Origin: Heterostelium album PN500
Taxonomy: Eukaryota; Evosea; Eumycetozoa; Acytosteliales; Acytosteliaceae
Length of the DNA: 64,000 bases
Reading direction: 5' to 3'
NCBI RefSeq assembly: GCF_000004825.1
Contig: NW_008805075.1
Coordinates: forward strand, 745,788 to 809,787
Part shown: piece after piece, positions 9,720 to 20,014 of the stretch
Numbering within the stretch: position 1 is the first letter of the stretch
How the letters are laid out: the number at the start of each line of letters is the position of its first letter
Program-made: the position numbers and the translations under genes
Notes under the pieces: generated by a model
Databases searched by the model: none
What the model was told of the DNA's origin: nothing
The model's input: only the letters and a program-made list of their open reading frames with translations

Positions 9720-12046
9720 TTATTTTTTTTGTTTTTGATTGTTGAGGTCGGTGATATCGGACATATGAGCTTTGCTTGGGGATGGCTCACCTTTGTGAAT
9801 ATTTCCTGTGATGGTTGGTCCGCTTATGGTTCCACCACTAATTGTACCTCCAGTAATTGTTGCTCCGCTGATTGTTCCACCACTAATTGTACCTCCAGTA
9901 ATTGTTCCACCGCTGATTGTTCCACCGCTAATTGTTCCACCGCTAATTGAACCTCCAGAAATTGTACCTCCAGTGGTAGTCCAGTTACCAGTTGAGTGTC
10001 CTCCAGTTGTAGTCCAGTTACCAGTTGAATGTCCTCCAGTGGTAGTCCAGTTACCAGTTGAGTGTCCTCCAGTGGTAGACCAGTTACCAGTTGAATGTCC
10101 TCCAGTTGTAGACCAGTTACCAGTTGAGTGTCCTCCAGTGGTAGTCCAGTTTCCAGTTGAATGTCCTCCAGTGGTAGTCCAGTTACCAGTTGAATGTCCT
10201 CCAGTGGTAGTCCAGTTTCCAGTTGAGTGTCCTCCAGTGGTAGTCCAGTTACCAGTTGAATGTCCTCCAGTGGTAGACCAATTTCCAGTTGAGTGTCCTC
10301 CAGTGGTAGACCAGTTTCCAGTTGAATGTCCTCCAGTGGTAGTCCAGTTACCAGTTGAATGTCCTCCAGTGGTAGTCCAGTTACCAGTTGAATGTCCTCC
10401 AGTGGTAGTCCAGTTTCCAGTTGAATGTCCTCCAGTTGTAGACCAATTTCCAGTTGAATGTCCTCCAGTGGTAGATGATGTATTCCATCCACCAGTAGTC
10501 CAGTTACCAGTTGAATGTCCTCCAGTGGTAGTCCAGTTACCAGTTGAATGTCCTCCAGTTGTAGTCCAGTTACCAGTTGAGTGTCCTCCAGTGGTAGTCC
10601 AGTTACCAGTTGAATGTCCTCCAGTGGTAGACCAATTTCCAGTTGAGTGTCCTCCAGTGGTAGACCAGTTACCAGTTGAATGTCCTCCAGTGGTAGTCCA
10701 GTTACCAGTTGAATGTCCTCCAGTAGTTGATGATGTATTCCATCCACCAGTAGTCCAGTTACCAGTTGAATGTCCTCCAGTTGTAGACCAATTTCCAGTT
10801 GAATGTCCTCCAGTGGTAGATGATGTATTCCATCCTCCAGTAGTCCAGTTACCAGTTGAATGTCCTCCAGTTGTAGACCAATTTCCAGTTGAATGTCCTC
10901 CGGTGGTAGTCCAGTTACCAGTTGAGTGTCCTCCAGTGGTAGACCAGTTACCAGTTGAATGTCCTCCAGTGGTAGACCAATTTCCAGTTGAATGTCCTCC
11001 AGTGGTAGACCCAGTTACCAGTTGAATGTCCTCCAGTTGTAGACCAATTTCCAGTTGAGTGTCCTCCAGTTGTAGATGATGTATTCCATCCTCCAGTAGT
11101 CCAGTTACCAGTTGAATGTCCTCCAGTGGTAGACCAATTTCCAGTTGAATGTCCTCCAGTGGTAGACCAATTTCCAGTTGAGTGTCCTCCAGTTGTAGAT
11201 GATGTATTCCATCCACCAGTAGTCCAGTTACCAGTTGAGTGTCCTCCAGTTGTGGATGATGTATTCCATCCTCCAGTAGTAGAGGTAGTGTTAATATGAC
11301 CAGTAGTAGTTCTGTTGTGTCTTCCAATTGGACAACCAGCAATATGATACATTATAATTGAGAGATGGCATTGGTCATCTTTGTACTGAGTAGCATGTGG
11401 ATTTGGATCAGTTGAACAAATAATATTGATAGAAGTAGATCTCTTGGTCCATTGATTGCACGGTGAACCATTTCTATACTTTAACCAAACACCAGCTATT
11501 TTTTTTTAATAAATGAAGCAAATAAGTATTATTAATTATGAATATGATCATTTATACAACATACAACTTAATTCCATAAAACTTAATGAACTGGAGCTAC
11601 CATAGCTAGTAAAGGTTTGAGATTTCTTATCAAATCTACAGGATGCAGTGTCGACATTGCATTCACCATAATTAATATTTACTGGAGAGCAGAGATTGTA
11701 GTCGAAAATGGCTTCCTATAATTTTATTTGGTTTGTAAGAAATTGTAAAGAAAAGAAAGAAACTCGTAAGAGAATATACATACTTCAGTTTCATATTTGA
11801 AGACATTTGAAAAAGCTCTACATATAATAAATTATATGATTAGTTAGTTGTTTATTACTTTTTATAAATATACATTAAAACTTACGATTTTATTTTAGAA
11901 ATATCATAAGCCTTTCCAGAATCAGCTTCCAACAAACAATTGTTGTTTTTATTGTTTTGATTGTATGCATTCACTACATTGTTTGTCAATGACAACACAC
12001 AAACACAGAAAACGAATAAAGATAAAAGTATTTTATTTGTTTTCAT
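9720..12046 (-). CDS. secreted MRH-domain protein with GGHSTGNW repeats (one frame break)
   Basis: Exons 12046..11886, 11817..11784, 11715..11565 and 11495..9720. The start encodes a clear signal peptide (MKTNKILLSLFVFCVCV...). The next 130 residues match the mannose-6-phosphate-receptor homology fold: CLLEADSGKAYDISKI, a cysteine pair in YGECN and TASCRF, then GVWLKYRNGSPC, RSTSINIICS and CHLSIIMYHIAGC. About 35 copies of an 11-residue Thr/Ser/Gly-rich unit (TTGGHSTGNW) follow, mixed with TTGGWNTS, and then TISGG repeats and a short charged tail. The summed exons are 2122 nt, one more than a multiple of three; the extra base is a C at about 11009-11011 (gtagacccag against gtagaccag elsewhere). 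Without that base the protein would be 706 residues. A secreted or wall/sheath glycan-binding protein is likely by inference. As given, translation leaves frame after about six repeats and stops at 10948. Confidence 0.78.
9823..9969 (-). repeat. 15-bp coding repeat (TISGG units)
   Basis: Tandem 15-bp units read on the minus strand as TISGG/TITGG/SISGG. They lie next to the 33-bp array and encode the C-terminal part of the same secreted protein. Confidence 0.8.
9970..11290 (-). repeat. 33-bp coding minisatellite (about 35 units)
   Basis: Head-to-tail 33-bp units encoding (S/T)TTGGHSTGNW, with a shorter TTGGWNTS block inserted at five or more places. Variation between units is mostly at a few synonymous or conservative positions (a/g, t/g), the sign of frequent unit exchange. 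One unit carries an extra C near 11010. Confidence 0.92.
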
Positions 12047-13514
12047 CTTTTTGTTTTTCTTTTGAATGATTTTGATTATTGGTTAAGCTTAAATACACAA
12101 CATTATTGGCAACTCTACCACCTCCATCACCGAAGAAGCTTTGCGAAAAAAAAATATCCTAAAATTAGAAAAATATCAAATCAAATATATTTGAGAATAT
12201 TAATTATTATAATAAAGAAAAAAAGTGTTCGATCATTTAATGTGAGGTGATTTTAAGTTACTAACTACGTCAGTAACCACGTTTGTATTGGAAGTGCTTT
12301 GAGCAGAAACAAATTATTAAATTTTTTAATCTGAAAAATACAAAAAAATCACAATTTTATTGGGCATTAAAGTGATTCGCAACAAAAAAAATTACTTAAT
12401 TTTTTTTTCTTACCCAGGTTTTGTTCTGCTTTGCAAGTTTCTTTTTTCATCAAATAAACTTTCGTTTTGTCAATGATGTCAAAGTGTGTGGTTAGTGTTT
12501 AGATTAAATGAGTGGTATTTAAAAATTGATCCGATTTGAGATGTTTATTTAAAATTAAGAAATTTGCAACTTTGGTGGAAGTCATCAATAGATGAGCAAA
12601 GTTATTTTTCTAGTTTCTTAACATTTCGTGTATCCTTATGATCAAAAGGTTCAATACAATCTCTGTTCATTTAATATTTCTTAATAATGCAACGTAGAAG
12701 TTTCTATGATTTTCAAGAATGACTTTTATTAAAAAGTTCAATACAATTTGTTTATCAAAAGAAATGTTAAATGAAAAGTTGATTTTGTTTAAAAAAAAAA
12801 AAAAAATCAAAAATTATTTTTAATCCATTTCTTAATCTTATCTTTTATAACTATCTTAAAAATCTATTTTGTATTTTATTACTTTGTTATCTTGGTATCT
12901 TCATGAAGAAAATGATTGGACAATATTTTATTTTTATTTTATTTTTTGATTTTTATTATATGTTTGTGCGAATCTATAATAATAATAGTAGTGGTTTGTA
13001 TTTGTATTTGAGTGATTTGCAGACACTTTGTGAACACACACACACACTCATAATCACACAATCACACATTAACTATGAATAGAAAGTTCGATTATGATTC
13101 GAAATTCGATTTACTAAATATATAATTACCTCTTTCAAACACCCCCTGCTCAATCAAAATAGTAATTATTTATTTTGGATAATAAATTATTTACTATTGA
13201 AGGTAATAATCATAAAATGAGTTGAAATCTTGAAATCGTAAATAAAAGAAAATAATGTATATACTAATAATTTTATTAATTTTCACCGTACATATGACTA
13301 TAGTGTTAACTTTTTGATTTATTAATCTTTTGATTGATATATGTAGCTATATTTAACAATTGATTAGTTGTGTTGATAGTTTATTTGTAATATGATTTTA
13401 AATTAATTAGCATATTATTCAATAATTTCTTCTTTAGATGTATTAAATATATAAACATTAACATTAAATAATTCTTATTAGTTATCTCTAAATATTCAAT
13501 TTAAATTTCTAAAA
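12047..13514. other. long intergenic region; CA-rich promoter-like patch
   Basis: No coding region is supported in about 1.5 kb. A CA-rich patch lies at 13021..13070 (repeated cacaca and aatcacac). Such CA/TG-rich elements are what dictyostelid G-box-type activators bind, so it may regulate the secreted MRH gene or the gene at 13515; this is inference. A short open stretch at 12062..12250 looks non-coding. Confidence 0.45.
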
Positions 13515-13985
13515 ATGATATTACTAAGTAGAAAACCAGATAAATATTATTTAAAATTACTAGAAGATTTTGAAAATGGTGATTTAAGATTAGAATGTTT
13601 TGAAATACCTTTTTTAACGGAAGATAAATCCATTAATACAAATATAAGTATGATTTTTTTTTTTAGTTTTTATTCTATTGTGTTTAATTTATTATTAACA
13701 TTTTATTAAGGTGGAAAGATACATTTTGTTGTTCGAAATCAAAAAATAGATTATTTACCACTGAGAAGGCATACTGATAGCGGTAAAATTTGGAAACCAG
13801 TAGGTATGCCACAGAAATTCAAAGATAACAGTACAAACACAGTGAAATCAACAAAAATAATATTTTCACTGCAAGATGATGCCGATTTTACTTGTTGGGA
13901 ATACGCAATGATTACTCCAAATGGTGATGTCAATAGTCACCTATTACTACGTCATTATCTAAGAAAGAATACAAATCCTGCATGA
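13515..13985 (+). CDS. small unknown protein (135 aa)
   Basis: Not recognised. Two exons, 13515..13647 and 13711..13985, with a 63-bp T-rich intron; the sum is exactly 136 codons including stop. The product starts MILLSRKPDKYYLKLL, contains a basic centre (LRRHTDSGKIWKPVG) and ends LLLRHYLRKNTNPA. There is no signal peptide and no membrane segment. It sits just upstream of the tRNA-Tyr gene. Clean splice signals, phase and a typical codon mix support a real gene. Confidence 0.65.
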
Positions 13986-14091
13986 TTTTTTTTTAAAAAA
14001 AAAAAAAAAAATATAATAAAATATCGAATTTTTTATAAATTTTACTATTATTCCAAAACTATAAATTTTAAAAAAAACTTTTTTCCATAAT

Positions 14092-14181
14092 CCGACTTTA
14101 ACTCAAGTGGTAGAGTGTTTGACTGTAGTAATAATCACAAGAGATATCAAAAGGTTGCTAGTTCGAGTCTGGCAAGTCGGA
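14092..14181 (+). tRNA. tRNA-Tyr (GTA) with 17-nt intron
   Basis: The acceptor stem ccgactt pairs perfectly with aagtcgg (14174..14180), followed by discriminator A. The D arm is ctcaagtggtagag. The anticodon stem tttga (14118..14122) pairs with tcaaa (14147..14151), giving anticodon GTA at 14125..14127. A 17-nt intron (14129..14145) sits between positions 37 and 38, the usual place in eukaryotic tRNA-Tyr. The T arm gctag/ctggc closes a ttcgagt loop. Confidence 0.93.
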
Positions 14182-14238
14182 TCTTTTAAATTTTTAATTC
14201 ACCGCATGCGGACGGATTGTAAAAAAACATAAATAGGT

Positions 14239-14296
14239 AGTTGATCAGACTATATATTTATTAATTAATCAACTCAAATAAATTAATATCTATTCT
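14239..14296. repeat. left copy of 58-bp perfect inverted repeat
   Basis: Begins agttgatcagac and ends tctattct. It is identical to the reverse complement of 15264..15321. Confidence 0.9.
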
Positions 14297-14399
14297 GAGT
14301 TAGTGTAAGAACTTTTTTAATGTTTATTAATAAATTAATCGTACCTATTCTAAGTTAGTGTAAGAACTTTGAATATCGTTTATATCGTCCACATGAATA

Positions 14400-15190
14400 T
14401 TCTTTCGGTAACACGCTTGTTCTGTAATCTGATTCTATAGTTGATATCAGATACTTGTTTCACAATAATGAAAGGTCCACCCCATGATTGCGTTAGTTTG
14501 CGATCATCTGATGAGCTTGATTTGTGTGTGTTGAGTCTGGATCTTCTAACTAAACCAAATCATTGACGTTGTAAGTGTTGAAGTTAGAGATTACCTTGTC
14601 ATGCTGTTTTGCTTGTTGTAGTTGAGAGTCCAGCGCGTTGTTCTTTGCCTCCAATCTATACTGATTTTGACAGTCTATATATTCTCTGATACCAAAGTAG
14701 TTGGCGTTCCATGGTAACTTTGGTTCATAACCATACAGTATTCTAAGTATGGATCTGTTGGTGCGTTCTGTTTGACCATCTGCTTGTGCACGACCTGGTT
14801 GTGTCATCTTTAGTTCTGTTCCAATAGCTTTCATAGCAGATGTCCATAAATCAGATGTAAACTTTGGATCTCTGTCAGATACTATAGATGAAGGAGCACC
14901 GAATACGGCAATGATCTCACGTGCAAACCAGTTACCAAGTTGGATAGCATTGACATCTTTGTGACATGGGAATAATCGGGTCATTTTGGTGAATGTCCAC
15001 CACTACGAACAGATTGTCCTCGTCTGTATCAGCCGGTAGGCAAAGATAATAGATCCATTGATATATCACACCAAGGTCTGTCTGGAAGAGGTAGTGATGT
15101 CAAGAATCCTTCTTTGATTTTCTTGATGGATGAACGTTGGCATTGGACACACTTCTTCACAAATTTAGAGATAGTGTCACACATGTTTGG
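14400..15190 (-). pseudogene. integrase (rve) region of Ty3/gypsy pol, frameshifted
   Basis: Read from about 15190 down. A zinc-finger remnant (CVQCQRSS) precedes the first catalytic aspartate (PWCDISMDLL); the frame then breaks. It continues in an open stretch 14984..14550 with the second aspartate (SDRDPKFTS) and the glutamate motif (ADGQTERTNR). After another break at about 14550 a C-terminal barrel-like segment (LTQSWGGPFIIVKQV) follows and ends with a stop near 14390. All three DDE residues can still be seen, but at least two frame breaks show that it is inactive. Confidence 0.8.
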
Positions 15191-15263
15191 TCACATATTT
15201 GACTTATTTAACTAACTAAGCATTCTTCCACTAACTTAGAATAGGTACGATTAATTTATATTA

Positions 15264-15321
15264 AGAATAGATATTAATTTATTTGAGTTGATTAATTAAT
15301 AAATATATAGTCTGATCAACT
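15264..15321. repeat. right copy of 58-bp perfect inverted repeat
   Basis: Reverse complement of the left copy, and followed by a T run. With the left copy it could form a hairpin with a loop of just under 1 kb. Confidence 0.9.
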
Positions 15322-15778
15322 ATTTATTAAATTTTTTTTTTTTTTTAGTGATCGTTGAGTTTTTAAATATAAAAATAATTTGAATTTTGAAAAAGGGATA
15401 TTACAAGTGTCACGAATCTGACCACAATGATCCTCAGCTTTTTAGAAATTGATTTCCAATTCTCGAAAGGGTCGTCATAATAGATTCTTGTTCATTGACG
15501 AACTAATATTTCTTTACAATTAAAAAACAAACATTGCAATTGTATTATTATCCTTAAAAACCACCTAATGGGCTGCTCCATTGTTCGAAATTGTAAATTA
15601 ACCAGATCCAAAAGTAGTTTATTAATAAAAACTGAGGAATCTATAAAACAATTGACTATATCCCAGAGCATATAAAAATTTTCCAAAATAAATAAAAATA
15701 TAGTTAATTCAAATATTTTTTTTATTTCTCTTCGACTAATTTATACAATCAACAATTTAATTTTATTTTTTTAGTTGT
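15322..15778. other. intergenic stretch between retroelement and chaperonin-like gene
   Basis: A T run at about 15331 is followed by AT-rich sequence. An open stretch of 64 codons on the minus strand (15492..15686) has no recognisable domain or splice context; I do not call it a gene. Confidence 0.5.
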
Positions 15779-15914
15779 CTAAATGTAGTCGACTGTATCA
15801 AAAGGATTGAATCTTAAAAACCTATCATAATCCTTTCCGTTCCTTAACAATGTATATCCGTACTGAAATAAAGATAATAACGAGAATAAGATTGTATCGA
15901 GTCTAGAGAATGGT

Positions 15915-17557
15915 TTATTGTAATAGATTTCCACTCGATAGAATACAAGCTATATCTGTTGCCACAGTACAAATCTTCAAGTAAGAATGTAATTTGGGAT
16001 TGTTTTTTATATAATTTGATTGATATTCCTCAAGTGAAATGAATGAGTTGGCATATTGCTCCAAAGAGAATCGTATTGATGAGACATCGATCTTTGAAAG
16101 TATGTGTTTATATATTTGATTTTCAAGACTCTCTGTTTCCACAATTTGTGTATTTCTTTCCTCTTCACCTGAATCAATTGATCGCAAACTGAAAATAGCA
16201 TCATCGAAACGCTTCTTAAAGTCCTGATATCTATAGTTATTCTCTCCAACCATTATTGTTATTGATTTTATTGTTGGTGTTTGTTGAAAGTGAAAATAAC
16301 TAATGATTTGACCACTATTATTACTACTATTAACATAAATATTATTACTATTAAACTCTTTGATCGATGAGATAGCACCAATATGAAAATCATTTGAAAC
16401 AAGTGGTGTGTCCATATTAAAAATAGGTGAAACAAGTATGTTGTCATTGCCAACCGTAGATGCAGTAGCAGGTGTATTCAATAATAATCTTTGAAATATA
16501 GAATCATTGATATTCCTGAAAACCAATATGTTTGATAGATTTAAATAGTGAAGTGCAACCGCGTCTATGTCTCCACTGACAAACAGACAGTTAACATTGA
16601 GTTGTACCAACTGTTGGACCCATCGCTTATAGATTGATTCTTCATCGCTTTGCCAAGTAAGTAGATCTTCGATTCTAGTGAATTTCAACTCCATTTGTAG
16701 ATCACTAGATTGTGATCTCTTTAAATCACCATCAAAAAACAATACTCTAGCATCCAACATTTCCTTACATCTGGAGCATCTATAAATCGGTAGAACCAAT
16801 CCATCTAATATGTTAATCCTATAGCCATTACTATTACCGTCATCATCATCATCATAATAATAATCATCATCATCTAATGATTTCATTAAATAAATAGATT
16901 GCAATCTCTTACTCCAACTATCATTATTACTATTATTCTTTTTAGTTGTTGATAATAAACTTAATGCTTTTTCTATTGATATTGTAACTATATTATTATT
17001 ATTACTATTATTATTTATAAGTGTATTGATCAAATTATGATCAATAGTTGTGTTATTGGTGTCATATAATGATGGTAATGTTACCACTTTCTTTTTTGCG
17101 TGATTATAAAGATAGTCGACAACATATGCTAAACCTTGTCTGTAACCATCAACAATAACATTAGACTCCAAACCATTAATGAAGAGAGTCATTGCATTCT
17201 TTAGCATAGAGGTAGCTAAAATCAGTGTCAAGGTTAATTGATTGCTATCAGCAAGATAGTCAGAGTTTAACAATAGCTTTTTCAAATAGATTGCAATAGG
17301 ATGTTCTATTTCTAAATATTTTAATATAACATATGGATCTGAACTAATTATAACTCTGAATACACCAAGTTAATAACATTTTAAGTATTTTACAATTAAT
17401 ACATATAAATTATTTAAGCTTACGATTTTGATTGATTATCATATAATATCTTTGATGTATTACTACCATTCTTACTACAATACGATATAGATTCAGTCAA
17501 TGATGTTAATATATTTAAATTACTTCTTAGTGTATCTAATGTAAATAAGTGATTCAT
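15915..17557 (-). CDS. divergent TCP-1/CCT-type chaperonin-like protein (524 aa)
   Basis: Exons 17557..17424 and 17355..15915, 525 codons including stop. The N-terminal part contains SSDPYVILKYLEIEHP, which follows the CCT motif around TNDGATILK...HPAA, with the GDG-type nucleotide loop changed to SSD. The usual pattern of a group II chaperonin follows: an equatorial segment (GYRQGLAYVVDYL), an apical entry (DGLVLPIYR), an apical core (WVQQLVQLNVNCLFVSGDIDAVALHYL) and a return segment (SITIMVGENNYRYQDFKKRFDDAIFSL). Asn and Asp runs are inserted in the intermediate region. The ATPase motif GDGTT is not seen, so it resembles the non-canonical relatives (MKKS/BBS10/BBS12 type) rather than a CCT subunit. 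Downstream, another frame (to 15779) encodes a plausible further 45 residues. Confidence 0.72.
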
Positions 17558-17642
17558 TATCTTTAAAGACAACTTTGTGATTAATTAAATATGATGCAAA
17601 TTATTTTGATCAATAGCGTTTTTTATTTTTGGTGATCTGCTT

Positions 17643-18896
17643 TTAATTTGATTTTTTTGATTTTCTGTTTTTCTTTGATTTCTTTGTGGGTGACTTTTTT
17701 TTGCTGACAACTGATTTGGTAACAGTTGTAGTGTCTTCCTCTTCCTCTTCTTCCTCTTCTTGTTCTGGTTCTGGTTCTTCTTGTTGTGCCTCGACAATGT
17801 TTTGAATTGGTTCTTTCTTCTTTTTGGCTGTTTGTTTGGATGTTGCTGGAGTTTTCGATGCTTTGGCCTTCGATGGTTTAGCAATGATAATCTCTTCCTC
17901 TTCCTCTTCGATATCTTCTTGAGTGGTATCGTTTTCTTTTTCGTCAGAGGTTGTTGTTAGCATTGTTGTTGAAACAGTCGATGTTGTTATCATTGTTGTT
18001 TCTTCATCTTCTTCCGCTGCCTCTTCTTCTTCCTCTCCTCCTTCGAGATTCTTTTCAATATCATCGGTTGACATCGATATTGATTCATCCTTTACTTCAC
18101 TCTCATCTAAATGTTGATCGGTTTCAATTTCTTCATCGTCATATTCCTCTACCATGTAATTGGAGGTGTCGGTATCGAATGAAATTTCACTGTGGTGGGA
18201 AGTGTCGACCGCTTGAATTCTAGGTGGAATGTCGTCAGAGTCAAGTGCATCCAATTGTGATGTATCAACAGTTTCTTCTTCCATTGTTGTTTCCTCCTCT
18301 ACACCAGCTGAAGTTTCCAATGCTTCAAGTGGTTGTTCTTCAATTTCTTCAACTCCAACATGTAGCTGTGACGATGATGATGGCTCCATCTCACTATCTT
18401 CATTTGAAGTTGGAGCGGAGGTTGAAGTGGAAGTAGTTAAAGTTGATGTGACTGTTTGGGTATCAATCTCATTGGAAGTTGATAAAATTTCAGATGTTAC
18501 AGTTGCTGCAGTAGAAGTGGTCAATAAAACTGCATCTTCAAGTTGACTATGTTGTTCTTGTTGTTGTTGTTGTTTTTGTTGTTCTTGTTCTTGTTGTTGC
18601 TGTTGATGTAATAATTCTTGTTGTTGGTGTTGTTGACTGATCTCAGACATGAAAGAGGAGATTACATTCTGTTGCTCGGCAATCGACATCTCTTGCTCTT
18701 GAACTTGTTCGGCAAGATCGGTAGTCAGGATACTGGAAGTGTCAATTTGGAATGAAGCTTGTGCTTCATTAATTTCATCCAACATACTCTTCTCTTCACC
18801 ACTATAACTAGTTGACAAAGTATCTGTATTCATAAAACTATCTTGTTGTTGTTGTTGTACAATTTGTTGTTCTTGTTGTTGCTGATGTTGAACTTC

Positions 18897-18929
<33 letters not shown>

Positions 18930-19983
18930 TTGTTGTGATAAATCTTCTTGAGTTGTTTCAATTTCATCTTCATCTTCATAAAAGCTATCACTTTCATCAT
19001 CTTCTTGTTCTTCTTTTTCAAATTGTTGTTGTTGAGATGATTTTGGAGCGGCAGATTCTTCTTCGTCGGAATCAACAATTTCAAATGGCTGCTCTTCTGA
19101 ACCACCTGTTTGTTGTAATCTCTGTTGATGCTCCTCATCGTATTCGTCATCGTATTGATCGTCATCTTCCTCCTCTTCGTAGTCGTCTTGTTCCTCTTGT
19201 GGATATCCTCCTCTTCTAAAGTTCATGGTGGCGAATATCGGTTTCTGGTCAGGGACATCCTCGTGAACAATCATATCGTCTTCTTCATCGTACATTCCGT
19301 CGTCGTCCTCGTCGTCGTCATCGTCGAAATCATCCATGGTAGCAAGATTCTTTTGACCATATCCACGAGTTCCAACACTATATAGATCCTCATCATCTTC
19401 CTCCTCTTCTTCTTCATCCTCGTCGTATTCCTCTTGATTTTCATCGACCTCGGCAAAGTGCATATTGTCATAGTCGTCTTGGTCGTCGTAGTCTTCATCA
19501 TCGGATCCGCTTCCCATATAGGAAGTCTCTGCTCTTGTTTCGATTGGATACTCAATGTTAAGTGACTCTTGAATGTTGACACGATTGGTCTTTGAAGATG
19601 GAGTACCACGTACTTTAAGAGCAGACTTTAAAGGTTGCCAAACGGCTGGCGATGAAACTGGACTCTCCTGAGTGGAGTTGGAAGAGGTAGACGATGAACT
19701 AGATGACGATGGTGATGATCTAGATCCAATGTTATATCCATATTGTTGAATCGGTGAGGGAATATCTTCTTCCGATGATGTTAGTTCTTCGACAACTTGT
19801 TGTTGTTCTTCTCCCATTTTCTCATCAGCTTCTTCCTCTTCTTCTTCTTCTTGGTCGTCCATCATATCTTGATCGTATGAAATAACTGTCTTTGGTTGAA
19901 GTTTTTCGATTTCCTCTTCCATCATTTCCTCTTCAGATTCAATTTGTCCTACTCTCTCTTCTTCCTCCTCTAACATTTGATCC

Positions 19984-20014
<31 letters not shown>

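Larger units (their letters stand above)
14239..15321 (-). mobile_element. degenerate Ty3/gypsy-type retroelement fragment in inverted repeats
   Basis: About 1.08 kb bounded by perfect 58-bp inverted repeats (14239..14296 and 15264..15321). The inside is a minus-strand fragment of an LTR-retrotransposon pol: zinc-finger remnant, integrase core and the domain after it. No reverse transcriptase or gag is present. A second, diverged copy of the end sequence (ttctaagttagtg...) lies at about 14352..14376, so the left side has a tandemly repeated end. The element starts 57 bp after the tRNA-Tyr gene. Dictyostelid elements of the TRE, DGLT-A and Skipper types are known to use tRNA genes as landmarks; which family this belongs to cannot be settled here. 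Confidence 0.8.

Noticed and set aside
9824-10747. 307-codon second minus-strand frame (LPLEDIQLVTG repeats)
   Set aside because: Same array read out of frame; no start context and no link to upstream exons.
9808-11025. 405-codon open frame on the plus strand (QLPVECPPVV repeats)
   Set aside because: It is the complement of the coding minisatellite. The minus frame has a signal peptide, MRH domain and good splice sites; the plus frame has no domain and only follows from the unit being 33 bp long.
9970-11290. CRISPR-like array
   Set aside because: The repeats are contiguous coding units without unique spacers, and the genome is eukaryotic.
12062-12250. 62-codon open frame between the MRH gene and the next gene
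   Set aside because: No domain, AT-driven composition and no conserved neighbour; insufficient evidence.
15492-15686. 64-codon minus-strand open frame
   Set aside because: No recognisable domain or splice context; sits in spacer next to a decayed retroelement.
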